From the NCBI GenBank assembly GCA_016719895.1, contig JADJYG010000030.1, forward strand, positions 310,001 through 374,000: a stretch of 64,000 bases of DNA, written 5' to 3'. The notes under the pieces were generated by a model. It worked only from the letters and a program-made list of their open reading frames with translations. It ran no database searches and had not been told where the DNA came from. The stretch is from Saprospirales bacterium (GTDB taxonomy: Bacteria; Bacteroidota; Bacteroidia; Chitinophagales; Saprospiraceae). Numbering within the stretch: the first letter of the stretch is position 1; the number at the start of each line of letters is the position of its first letter. The position numbers and the translations under genes are program-made. Shown here one piece after another: positions 18,029 to 26,546 of this stretch.

Positions 18029-18293
18029 CCTCTGGTTCGCCGTTCTAGCCTGCGTGGCGATGGGCTTTTTTGCCCGCTCCCCCCGTTTTGCCCAGGGCAG
18101 CGCGTTCATCACCATCGCCTTGTTTTTGGCAACCCTCCTGCTCAGCGGCGCCGGCTTTTGGTGGGGGCTGCGCGGCGTACGCCAGCAACGCCAGGCCTGG
18201 CCGTGGTTGGCGCCGGCCATCAATGCGTTTATTTTTATTGCTTTTCTGGCCTTTTTCCTGTTGATCCTGCGCGCATTGGCGCGTCTGCAATGA
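18009..18293 (+). CDS. Small membrane protein of unknown function
   Basis: 94 residues with three hydrophobic segments (~8-22, ~31-52 and ~68-90) separated by short charged loops (GLRGVRQQRQAWP). The ATG at 18009 overlaps the end of the MFS gene by 20 bases in another frame, which suggests translational coupling. No family recognised. It may assist the transporter or be an independent membrane protein. It ends nine bases from the convergent epimerase gene. Confidence 0.65.
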   Translation: MKYTNRSLWFAVLACVAMGFFARSPRFAQGSAFITIALFLATLLLSGAGFWWGLRGVRQQRQAWPWLAPAINAFIFIAFLAFFLLILRALARLQ

Positions 18294-18302
18294 AAAAAGG
18301 CG

Positions 18303-19235
18303 CTACTGCTGGTGGTATTCCACCCGGAAGGCGGCCGTCCAGTCACCTGCAGGGGGAACAGTGACCAGCCCGTCGCCGTTCTGAAAGGCATTGACATTGC
18401 AACTCATAGGCTCCAGGGCAATGCTTTCCCGTTGGGGTGGTGTGAATACCTGGAAATAGGGGAACAAGTTGCGGCTGGCAGCCAGCGCTACCGATTGGCC
18501 GCGTCCGTGCAGCGTAAGGTGGTAGAGCGGATGGCTTTCTTCCACGTGGAAACAATTATCCAGCACCGTTTTGCCGAGCGGTTTTTCTTTTAAAAAGTCG
18601 GTGTATGGCGTGCGGCTGCCGGTCGGGATCATACGATCGTCCACGTCTACCCGCGTGCAGGGGGGCAGATGCAGGTGATGCGCATCCGCGGTGTCGGCCA
18701 GGCGAAAATACGGATGCCAGCCCAGCCCCACGGGGATGGCATCCGTATGGCGGTTTTTCAGAAAAAAGGACACGTTGAATTCGTTGCGGTTGGTGATGTT
18801 AAACGTGACCTCCAGTTGAAAGGGAAACGGATACCAGGCATGGTGCCCGCGGTAGTCGAACCGGCAGCTTAGTTCGGCACTTTCCGTGGTCAACTCGACC
18901 CGCACGACCTCGAAGGCTTCCTGCCGTATGAAGCCGTGGATGGCGTTGTGGGAGGCGGCGTGGTTGAGCGGAAACTGGTAATCATGCCCCAACCAGGAAT
19001 ATTGCCCGTCGCGCAGGCGGTTGGGAAAGGGGAAGAGCAGGGCGCTTTTGCCCCATTTGCCGGCTTCGAGCGCTTCGGGCGACTGATAGCCGTCGAGCAC
19101 GTTGGCGCCGCGAAAACGCAACTCCAGCAGGGTGGCGCCAAGGCTGGGTACCAGGCTGAAGCCGTCGCCCGTTTCGGGGTGGTGCAGGGTATACAGGCGG
19201 TATTTTCCGAAGGGTGATTGTGTGAGTTCAAACAT
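18303..19235 (-). CDS. Aldose 1-epimerase family protein
   Basis: 310 residues. Aldose 1-epimerases (galactose mutarotase fold) interconvert alpha and beta anomers of sugars. Visible signatures are PFPNRLRDG near residues 70-78, HNAIHGF with the catalytic His region, GWHPYF with the second His, and a late SIALEPMSCN that carries the acidic catalytic residue. Length is normal for the family. No signal peptide is present, so it should be cytoplasmic. The exact sugar is unknown; some members act on phosphorylated or non-galactose hexoses. It converges with the small membrane protein gene, and the 240 bases upstream show no other gene. Confidence 0.9.
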   Translation of the reverse strand: MFELTQSPFGKYRLYTLHHPETGDGFSLVPSLGATLLELRFRGANVLDGYQSPEALEAGKWGKSALLFPFPNRLRDGQYSWLGHDYQFPLNHAASHNAIHGFIRQEAFEVVRVELTTESAELSCRFDYRGHHAWYPFPFQLEVTFNITNRNEFNVSFFLKNRHTDAIPVGLGWHPYFRLADTADAHHLHLPPCTRVDVDDRMIPTGSRTPYTDFLKEKPLGKTVLDNCFHVEESHPLYHLTLHGRGQSVALAASRNLFPYFQVFTPPQRESIALEPMSCNVNAFQNGDGLVTVPPAGDWTAAFRVEYHQQ

Positions 19236-19475
19236 AAGGAATGGCGTAGGGGAAGTGATGGCTTTTTCGAGGCGGAAATTACTGCGCTAACCCTATTCCT
19301 AGCGGAAACCGGGCCGCTTTTTTCTTTAGCCCCTCCACCAGTCAGGCAGCGCGTGCAGGCGCCGATATTTCACCCCACAGGCAAAGGAATTTTACCCGGG
19401 TATCACTGCCAGACAGGTCCTCTCTACTACAGGGGAAAGGCGAAATTCGCAGCACGCTTTGTGCAGCAACTCTGT

Positions 19476-22151
19476 TCAGCGTTGCAACACCACCCTGCGC
19501 TGCGCTACCTCATGGCCCAATGTGAGGCGAAGGAGGTAAACGCCGTTTGCCAACTGCGACAGGTCGAGCGGGTGGCGCAGGGAGCTGACCGCGCCGGCAT
19601 CGAACGTTTCAACGACCTGCCCCAGGGTATTTGATAACTCCAGGCGCACCCCGGCACGGCCGGCCAGCTGGAGATCGAGCACGGTAAGACCGTCGGTGGG
19701 GTTGGGGCTGATGCGAAGCAGTTGTACGGCGGCGGGGCCTTTTACACCGGTCGTTACATCCACGATCAGCTTGAAGGGGTCCACACACCCCGACGGGTCG
19801 GTGATCGTCAGATCGTAAGCACCGGCCGCCAGGCCGCTGATATGCTGGGTGTTCGCTGTGAAGCCATTCGGGCCGGACCAGCTGTACAACAATACGGACG
19901 GGTTGCCGGGCGGGTCGGCGAGGCCTCCGGTGACGGTGAGCGCAATAGCGCCATCGGAGTTGCCGGCCGTCGGTTGGGTGATCGCAGCGATGGCATCGAT
20001 CGGCTGCAGGTTGGGCAGGAAAATAAACGGCAGGGATGGGCTGTTGAAAAAGCAACCGCCGGCCGGGTTTACGTTGAAAACCCGGGCCGGGGCGGCCGAA
20101 TTGATAAGCGTACCGCCGGCAATGACCGACCAGGTCAGGTAGTATTGGCCGGGTTGGAGGCCGGCGCCGTTGTTGGGCCCGTTGAGCAGGTTAGGCGTCG
20201 GACTGATGATGGTGCTGACCACTCCTGGGATGGCGCCCGGCCAGGTGCCGGTGGGAACCGGCGCTGCCGTGATGGACCAAACCAGGCCATATACCGGCCC
20301 GATTTCCGGAAGTACAAAGGCATTGAGGTCTGTAGTTAGATAACTGTTGATATTATCGCCGAAACACACCAGGCCGTTGTTGGCCAGGGTGAACGTACCG
20401 GCCTTGCCGTCGGCGCAGGTGATAGCCGGAATCTGGGTGATTTGAATACAAAATTCGCCGGTCGCCACCACGCCGCCGAGTTCAAAACCATCGACCAGCA
20501 GGTAGTAATTTTGACCGGAAGCCGTCGCGATATCCAGGCCGGCCCGCCAGTCGGGGCTGCCGGAGGCATGCAGGTCTTCGTTGCACACCAGCGGCGTCAG
20601 GTCCGAGCAATCGTCGCCCGCAAACAGCAGCATTTGCGTATCGCCGATGGTAGCCGGATTGTTTCCGCCGATGTAGCTGGCGGCGGTGCAGGGCACGGTT
20701 TCGATATGGTATTCTTTCCCGTCGCCCGTAAACGTGTACCACATAGAGGTGTTGACCACGTCGAGGGTGGTATTGTTCAGGTTTTCACCCCAGCACGTCA
20801 CCGGCGGGTCGGTGGTGGCGGCCGTGGCCATGGTGTTGTTGTAAATACCGGTCACTTGCGGCGCGTTCACCGCTTTACCCAGGTATTGGGTCAGGTCGAA
20901 GGCCGTAGCGCAGTTGTCTTCCTGGTACACGACTGCCGGCAGCTGCACGTATTCGATATCGTCTGTATAGTAGGTATTGAACTGGTTGGGGCCGAAGAAT
21001 TCGATACCGCCCAGGTTCTTGGTAAAGCTGCGCTTGATCACCAGGCTGCTGTCCACATACACGGCGATCAGGTTGTTATCCAGGTCAATGACGTGCCGGA
21101 CACCGAACCAGCGGTCGTGCGGATAGGCAAACTGCGTGAGCAAGGGCCCGTTGAACACTTCCCGGACGCGGCCAATGGTATCTTCTTCAAAAAAGACGTG
21201 CAGATTCCAGTCGCCGGTGGCTACAGGCACCACATTTTGGATATTGTAATACCCCTGTTGGCCGGTTCCGATATACATGTTCCATTTCAGCTCGTAGCGG
21301 CCGGTTGTTTTGGTATCCAGGTTCAGGATCACGTCCTGCGGGCCGCCGGCCGCGTCGGTGCTGACGATTTTCAGCGCATTCGGCGCCGTATTCGCCTGTT
21401 CTGCAGAGACAATTCCGTCTTCCACGCCGCCTTCCGTGCCGCTCCAGGTGGTCCACCAGGCGGCCTGCGGGCCCAGGGGGTTGGCGGTGTTGTAGGCGTC
21501 CAGGTTATCGCAAATGATCGCCATGGGGTTCTGATCGCATGGGACCGGCCCGACGGCGTCGTACAGTTCGATGTCGTCCAGCTTAAAATGATACTCCCAT
21601 TCGCCGGTCCATCGAAACTGAAGCCAGACCTGGGGTTGGTTGCTGGCTTCCGGAAGCGCCACGTCGATGATGCCTTGCAACAACTCGTCTTCCAGGGCAT
21701 TGGCCAGCACTTCATAGTAGGTGAAGTTCATCCCGTCGGTGCTGACGCCGACAAAGGCTTGCGCCGGGGTATTGAATTCGGAGTACTGGTATTGAAAACG
21801 CACGTGCACGTTGTTTTTACCGGTACAACCAGCCGGGTTGCCAACACCGGTGAGGGTAACGTCGTGCGCGTTGTTTTCGTCGTTGGCATCCGAATCAAAA
21901 TAAAAATACCCATCGGTTGCGGTGGAAGCGTTGAAAGCCGGGAACCCCGGTACGCCCGCCTCCGGGTCGCTTGTCCAGGTCCATACCCCGGTACCGGCAT
22001 TGACGCCTCCGTGAACCCAGTTGGTGGCGGCGGTGGCCTGGTTGGCAAAAGTTTCGATCCAGAAAGGCTGGGTGAATACGGTATTCGCTGCCAGGAGGGC
22101 GATTGCGGCAAGTACCAGGCCTCTCCGCGCGTTACGGTTGTTTTTTTTCAT
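19476..22151 (-). CDS. T9SS-secreted surface protein, paralogue A
   Basis: 891 residues. A basic signal peptide (MKKNNRNARRGLVLAAIALL) precedes a beta-sandwich region with FVGVSTDGMNFTYYE and VWLQFRWTGEWEYHFKLDDI, resembling MAM or lectin-like folds. A second such module is at ~200-400. A pre-peptidase-like module (NTSMWYTFTGDGKEY, GDTQMLLFAGDDCSDLTPL) covers ~430-580. A SprB-like repeat near 730-800 (GAIALTVTGG, ISGLAAGAYDLTITDPSGC) precedes the T9SS sorting domain (ISPNPTDG ... NGVYLLRLTLG ... RRVVLQR). No catalytic motif is seen, so binding or structural function is likely. It is a tandem paralogue of 22314-24968; the two are ~160 bases apart in the same direction. Confidence 0.85.
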   Translation of the reverse strand: MKKNNRNARRGLVLAAIALLAANTVFTQPFWIETFANQATAATNWVHGGVNAGTGVWTWTSDPEAGVPGFPAFNASTATDGYFYFDSDANDENNAHDVTLTGVGNPAGCTGKNNVHVRFQYQYSEFNTPAQAFVGVSTDGMNFTYYEVLANALEDELLQGIIDVALPEASNQPQVWLQFRWTGEWEYHFKLDDIELYDAVGPVPCDQNPMAIICDNLDAYNTANPLGPQAAWWTTWSGTEGGVEDGIVSAEQANTAPNALKIVSTDAAGGPQDVILNLDTKTTGRYELKWNMYIGTGQQGYYNIQNVVPVATGDWNLHVFFEEDTIGRVREVFNGPLLTQFAYPHDRWFGVRHVIDLDNNLIAVYVDSSLVIKRSFTKNLGGIEFFGPNQFNTYYTDDIEYVQLPAVVYQEDNCATAFDLTQYLGKAVNAPQVTGIYNNTMATAATTDPPVTCWGENLNNTTLDVVNTSMWYTFTGDGKEYHIETVPCTAASYIGGNNPATIGDTQMLLFAGDDCSDLTPLVCNEDLHASGSPDWRAGLDIATASGQNYYLLVDGFELGGVVATGEFCIQITQIPAITCADGKAGTFTLANNGLVCFGDNINSYLTTDLNAFVLPEIGPVYGLVWSITAAPVPTGTWPGAIPGVVSTIISPTPNLLNGPNNGAGLQPGQYYLTWSVIAGGTLINSAAPARVFNVNPAGGCFFNSPSLPFIFLPNLQPIDAIAAITQPTAGNSDGAIALTVTGGLADPPGNPSVLLYSWSGPNGFTANTQHISGLAAGAYDLTITDPSGCVDPFKLIVDVTTGVKGPAAVQLLRISPNPTDGLTVLDLQLAGRAGVRLELSNTLGQVVETFDAGAVSSLRHPLDLSQLANGVYLLRLTLGHEVAQRRVVLQR

Positions 22152-22313
22152 AAAACGCTGAATTGGTTTAGGAACCAGGAATAAACGCCGCTGAAAAGGG
22201 TGGTTCAGGAAACGGTTGGAAGGGCAATTTCAAGCGTTATTTGGCCCTGAACGGAAAAGTTATATCCGGGTGTTGGGGCCTCAAAACGGCCGGACGGAAA
22301 ACGATATGCGGCG

Positions 22314-24968
22314 TCAATGCTGCACGATCAGCCGTCGCTGCAAGGTCTCGGAGCCTATGGTCAGGCGCAACAAATAAATACCGCCGGGCAATGCCGACAG
22401 GTCGATGGCCCGGCTGAACCGGCCGCTCCGGCCGCCATCAATCGCCAGCAGGGTTTGGCCAAGGGGGTTGAAGAGGGTGAGTTGCAGCCGGGTGGGGGCA
22501 AGGTGTTCTACCTGTACGGTGGCGGTATGTTGGGCGGGGTTGGGCCATACGTCAAACCGGAGTCCGGCTTGCGGGGCCGTGTTGCCCACTACCGGACTGA
22601 CCGTAACGGGTAGCACCAGCGCGCCCGTGCAGCCGCTTTTGTCTGAAATCGTAACCGTGTAGACCCCCGCTGTCAGGCCGTTGATATCCCGGGTAGTTTT
22701 GCCATTGCTCCAGTTATACTGGTACAGGGAGGCATCGTTCAAAAACGCGGCTGCGCCGCCGTTGACGGTCAGGCTGACCGCTCCGTTGGCGCCCGGCGGT
22801 ATTGTTTCGCCGGTAGTTTGCGCGCTGGCAGCCAGGCCGTTCAGTGCGGGTAAAAGCGTAATTTTGGTAGAATTTCCGACAAAATAACAACCGCCGGCGG
22901 GATTAATGTTGAATACATACGGCAGGGTGCCGGGGTTGATCAAACTTCCACCGCCCAGCACCACCGGGGTCAGGTAATACTCTCCGAAATTCAGCGATGC
23001 CCCGTTGTTGAGCAGAAGCGGGGGTTTAACTTCGGGTGCAAACGGCGTGCTGGCAATACCGGGGATAGTACCCGGCCACACGCCTGCCGGTACCGGCGCC
23101 TGGCTAAAACACCAGGCAAGGCCATACTGCGGGCCTACCGTCGGGAGCGCAAAGCTTGCAGCATCGATATCGAGGATGTCGGCCAGGTTTTCCTGCACGC
23201 AGAGATAACCGTTGCCGGCTACCGCGTAGGCGCCGGCCTGCCCCTGGGCGCAGGTGACGGATGGTTGCCGGGTGACCTGGATACAAAATTCGCCAGTGGC
23301 TACAAGGCCTTGTTTTTCAAAACCATCGACCAGCAGGTAATAGTTTTGGCCCGGTGTGGTTTCCACTTGTACTGCAGCCCGCCAATCGGGGATGCCGGAA
23401 GGGAAGAAGTCGTCGTTGCAGGCCACGGCAGTCAGGTCCGAACAATTATCGCCGGCGTACGCCAGCATCTGGGTGTCGCCGTTGGCGCCCTGCGCCACAC
23501 CGATATAGTTGACAGCGTTGCAGGGCACGGTTTGGATGTCGTAGGTTTCGCCGTCGCCGGTAAAGGCAAACCACATGGTGGTGTTGAGAATATCCAGCCC
23601 GCCGGCGCCGGCTTCGTTCCAGCAGGAAACAGCCGGGTCGGTGGGCGCCACGGTAGCGCCGGTATTGTCGAACAGCCCGGTAATCTGGGCAACGCCGGGG
23701 GTCTGGCCGAAATACTGGGAAATATCCACGGCCGTATCACAGGAATCTGGCTGGAAGACCAGGGGCGGAAGCCCGAGGAATGCAATGTCATCCACATACC
23801 ACTGGTGCTGGCCGTCGGGGCCATAAAATTGAACGCCGCCGAGATTTTTCAAATATGCGCGTTTGAGCACAAACTGCTGATTGACGGTCAGCAGAATCAG
23901 GTTGTTGTCCAGATCGAATACCTGGCGGACCTCAAACCATTGGCTTTCCGGGTAGGTAAAGGCGCCGGCCACAGGGCCGTCGGCTTTTTGCCGCACGGCG
24001 CCGGCGCCGTTGGCATCAAAAGAAATAAATAAGGTGCCCTCGCCGGCGCCCACAGGCACGTTGTTTTGTACGGAGCAGAACGCTTTTTTCCCGGCCGGCA
24101 CAAACATGTTCCAACGCAATTCAAACCGGCCGGCAAAACGCGTGCCCAGGTCCAGGATCACATTTTGCGGCCCGCCGCTTGGGTCGGCGCCGGATACTTT
24201 CAGGGCATACGGATCGGTGCTCGCCTGTTCGGCCGTAACAATGCCATCTTCGGCAGTGCCTTCAACACCGCTCCAGGTGGTCCAGTGGACCGCTTGCGGA
24301 CCCAGTTTCTGCGCCGGATCATACTGGTTGAAATCGTCGCAAAGGATGGCCGCCGGATTTTGGCTGCAGGATACGAAGAGTTGCAGGTCGTCTACTTTCC
24401 AGTGGTATTCGTAGTTGCCTACCCAGCGGAAGCGGAGCCATACCTGTGCCTGGCCGTCCGCTTCGTCGAGGTCAATATCCACCCAGTCGTGGTAGGGCAG
24501 GTTGGCTTGCAGCCCGCCAAACAGGTTTTTGTACGTAAAATTCACGCCGTCGGTGCTCACGCCCACCTGTGCCACAGCGCCGGCCGGGCTGAAATAAATG
24601 TACTGGGTAAAGAAGCGGAGCCGCACATCGGATTTGCCGCTGCAGTTGGCTGGCGCGCCGGCGCCGGTGAGCGTCACGTCGAAGGGCGCCGGACCGTTGT
24701 TGTCGGCGTTGAAGTAAAAGTAACCGCCGCTGGCAGTGGGTGCGGCAAATGCGGGCAGGTCGGGGTCCTGGTAGCCGGCTGCCGGATCGGTCGTCCAGGT
24801 CCAGTCTGCCGGGCCCGGATTGACGCCCCCGTTCATCCATTGGGCTGCTGCTGCGGCTTCATCATTGAACGATTCGGACCAAAAGACCTGGGCGTGCAGC
24901 GCCGGTGCGCCAAGCCAGAAAAACCCCAATAAAACGGCGCATATATGCACAAAAACTGCGTGGGCCAT
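22314..24968 (-). CDS. T9SS-secreted surface protein, paralogue B
   Basis: 884 residues from ATG at 24968, which gives a good signal peptide (MAHAVFVHICAVLLGFFWLG...ALHAQ). The open frame runs 105 codons further upstream but would cross the rplY terminator. Domain order is the same as paralogue A: two lectin/MAM-like modules (VGVSTDGVNFTYKN, VWLRFRWVGNYEYHWKVDDL), a pre-peptidase-like module (TTMWFAFTGDGETYDIQTV, GDTQMLAYAGDNCSDLTAV), a SprB-like repeat (INGLTAGVYTVTISDKSGC) and a T9SS sorting domain (VWPNPAQH ... GGIYLLRLTIG ... RRLIVQH). The alignment with paralogue A is collinear, showing tandem duplication followed by divergence. Function unknown; extracellular adhesion or binding is inferred. 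Confidence 0.84.
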   Translation of the reverse strand: MAHAVFVHICAVLLGFFWLGAPALHAQVFWSESFNDEAAAAAQWMNGGVNPGPADWTWTTDPAAGYQDPDLPAFAAPTASGGYFYFNADNNGPAPFDVTLTGAGAPANCSGKSDVRLRFFTQYIYFSPAGAVAQVGVSTDGVNFTYKNLFGGLQANLPYHDWVDIDLDEADGQAQVWLRFRWVGNYEYHWKVDDLQLFVSCSQNPAAILCDDFNQYDPAQKLGPQAVHWTTWSGVEGTAEDGIVTAEQASTDPYALKVSGADPSGGPQNVILDLGTRFAGRFELRWNMFVPAGKKAFCSVQNNVPVGAGEGTLFISFDANGAGAVRQKADGPVAGAFTYPESQWFEVRQVFDLDNNLILLTVNQQFVLKRAYLKNLGGVQFYGPDGQHQWYVDDIAFLGLPPLVFQPDSCDTAVDISQYFGQTPGVAQITGLFDNTGATVAPTDPAVSCWNEAGAGGLDILNTTMWFAFTGDGETYDIQTVPCNAVNYIGVAQGANGDTQMLAYAGDNCSDLTAVACNDDFFPSGIPDWRAAVQVETTPGQNYYLLVDGFEKQGLVATGEFCIQVTRQPSVTCAQGQAGAYAVAGNGYLCVQENLADILDIDAASFALPTVGPQYGLAWCFSQAPVPAGVWPGTIPGIASTPFAPEVKPPLLLNNGASLNFGEYYLTPVVLGGGSLINPGTLPYVFNINPAGGCYFVGNSTKITLLPALNGLAASAQTTGETIPPGANGAVSLTVNGGAAAFLNDASLYQYNWSNGKTTRDINGLTAGVYTVTISDKSGCTGALVLPVTVSPVVGNTAPQAGLRFDVWPNPAQHTATVQVEHLAPTRLQLTLFNPLGQTLLAIDGGRSGRFSRAIDLSALPGGIYLLRLTIGSETLQRRLIVQH

Positions 24969-25103
24969 AACCAAAGAAGCCGGTCTCCGGCTGTGCTGAA
25001 CGAAGTGGTGAACGTTGGAAAACAAAAATCTGAAAAGAACGGGCGCTGACAAGCATTTTCGGGATATATTTTGAAAAGAATCAATACAATTGCCCGTTGC
25101 GGG

Positions 25104-25169
25104 CAAAAAACAAACAGGACTTAAACATACGGCCCCGAAACGGGGGCTACTGATATGTTTAAGTCCTGT
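25104..25169 (-). terminator. Long-stem terminator of rplY
   Basis: Perfect 16-bp arms (25114-25129 and 25154-25169) enclose a nested GCCCCG...CGGGGGC hairpin. Reading in the rplY direction the stem is followed by TTTGTTTTTTG. It starts 40 bases after the rplY stop. Confidence 0.85.
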
Positions 25170-25209
25170 GCAAATAACGGCCTTTGCGGGCGCCCGAACG
25201 GCTGCCGGC

Positions 25210-25776
25210 TTATTTGCCGCGGAGCGCGCGGGGCACTTCAATGGAAGCGATCGGAATGGCGCCGTTGTTGGTGATCCGGACACCGTCCTGGAGATTGATG
25301 TCGCGCACCCGGATGGTGTCGCCTAGTTCCATGGTGGAGATATCGGCCACCACTTCGTCCACCACCTTTTCGGGGGTGGTCAGGATATTGATTTTGCGCA
25401 AGGTGGGCAAAAATTTGCCGCCGGCTTTTACGCCCGGCGCCTGGCCGGAAAAGCGGAGCGGCACGACGGCTTTAAACGCCACGCCCGGCACCAGCTCCAA
25501 AAGATCGATATGCCGAACTTCCTCCGTCACCGGGTGGAACTGGATGTCTTTTAAAATGCAGCGGTGTTTTTGACCGTTCAGCTCTACTTCTGCCAGTTTG
25601 AATTTGGCGGAATACACCAAATGGCGGAACTCGGCGGGGTTGGCGCTGAATTGCACCGCTTCGCCGCCGCCGCTTTTATACATAACCGCCGGGACCATGC
25701 CCGAATTGCGAATTTGCTTGGCGGCTTGCTTGCCGGATTGTTCTTTCGGCTGACCCTTGATGGCAATGATTTCCAT
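25210..25776 (-). CDS. rplY: 50S ribosomal protein L25 (general stress protein Ctc type)
   Basis: 188 residues from ATG 25776; the open frame reaches 33 codons further but includes its own promoter. L25 binds the 5S rRNA loop E region in the large subunit. The N-terminal L25 domain (residues ~1-95) shows GKQAAKQIRNSGMVPAVMYK and DIQFHPVTEEVRHIDLLEL, and the C-terminal TL5/Ctc beta domain contains VPLRFSGQAPGVKAGG and RVRDINL...GVRI. This long two-domain form is usual in Bacteroidota. It has its own promoter and an unusually long terminator. Confidence 0.95.
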   Translation of the reverse strand: MEIIAIKGQPKEQSGKQAAKQIRNSGMVPAVMYKSGGGEAVQFSANPAEFRHLVYSAKFKLAEVELNGQKHRCILKDIQFHPVTEEVRHIDLLELVPGVAFKAVVPLRFSGQAPGVKAGGKFLPTLRKINILTTPEKVVDEVVADISTMELGDTIRVRDINLQDGVRITNNGAIPIASIEVPRALRGK

Positions 25777-25818
25777 TGTTTCCCAGTGCTGATTTATACC
25801 TTTTTCAAAAAGCGCCCG

Positions 25819-25826
25819 CAAAGGTA
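25819..25826 (-). promoter_or_regulatory. -7 element of the rplY promoter
   Basis: The complement reads TACCTTTG, an exact TAnnTTTG match, 42 bases before the rplY start. A convincing -33 TTTG is not seen. Confidence 0.5.
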
Positions 25827-25871
25827 GGGATTCGCTCCCGGAAATTCCAATCCGGCTTAAAAAAAGTTTTA

Positions 25872-26234
25872 TCACATCTTTTGCCAGCGCGCCGACCGGA
25901 TTTTCCGCCCCTCGTCCAGCTGCACCACATATTCGCCGACCGGAAACGCCGCTACCGGCAGCACCACGAGGTTGCCGCCCCGAAAGGTGACGAGGCTGCG
26001 GCGCAGGATGACCTTCCCCTCGGCATTTTTTACCCGCAGCATAATTTCATCGCCGGTGGCGCCGCAGGTAAACTCAACGAGCAGCCGCTCGGTGGCTGGA
26101 TTGGGATGGATGGCCACGATCCGGATCTCCCCGGCCGGCGCTGGCTGCGGGACCTGGGCGTTTGTTTGGGCAAGAGCCCCGGAGCTGGCGGCTACCAGCG
26201 CAAGAATGGCAACCATTTTCAGGATATTTTTCAT
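25872..26234 (-). CDS. Small secreted protein consisting mainly of a T9SS sorting domain
   Basis: 120 residues. A signal peptide (MKNILKMVAILALVAASSGA...LAQ) is followed by a short Pro/Ala linker and then directly by a sorting-domain-like region (IVAIHPNPATERLLVEFTCG ... RVKNAEGKVILRRSL ... FPVGEYVVQLDEG ... RSARWQKM). There is no room for a cargo domain, so it is either a remnant of a larger T9SS protein or a stand-alone domain. The ~300 bases upstream to the end of the TonB receptor gene contain only that gene's terminator. Function unknown. Confidence 0.7.
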   Translation of the reverse strand: MKNILKMVAILALVAASSGALAQTNAQVPQPAPAGEIRIVAIHPNPATERLLVEFTCGATGDEIMLRVKNAEGKVILRRSLVTFRGGNLVVLPVAAFPVGEYVVQLDEGRKIRSARWQKM

Positions 26235-26404
26235 AGCAGATACATTTTTAGTTGAAACAAGTAGGATGTTTTACGCCGCAAAGCTGCGCGCCCGGCGGGC
26301 AACGGGACAATCATTCCGGTTAGAAACGGCAATGATTTTCATCAGTCCTTCCCCCCCCTCAGCGCGCCACCACCAGTTTGGCCGGCGCTTGGCCACGCCA
26401 CCCA

Positions 26405-26439
26405 CAAAAAAAACCCGGCGAACTTGCGTCTGCCGGGTT
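26405..26439 (-). terminator. Rho-independent terminator of the TonB receptor gene
   Basis: On the minus strand AACCCGGC pairs with GCCGGGTT (26432-26439 and 26412-26419) around a 12-base loop and is followed by a run of T (complement of 26406-26411). It lies about 110 bases after the stop at 26547. Confidence 0.75.
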
Positions 26440-26546
26440 ACGTAGTCAATTCCTAACCTTTAAACTACTGAGTTCTTATTCAAATAGTGCCTCTAAGCGG
26501 GCACGAAAGGAACAGGCTGAAGTTGGTGTCGGTGCGCCTGCGCGCA

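Noticed and set aside
20442..22184. 580-residue plus-strand frame
   Set aside because: Antisense to the T9SS paralogue A gene; His/Val/Gly-rich composition typical of shadow frames.
24969..25283. 105-codon N-terminal extension of T9SS paralogue B
   Set aside because: It would cross the rplY terminator and put the signal peptide in the middle of the protein.
26358..26400. Minus-strand phrase AKLVVAR followed by stop, like a T9SS C-terminus
   Set aside because: Only about seven residues fit, no upstream sorting-domain strands are present in the frame, so it is probably chance.
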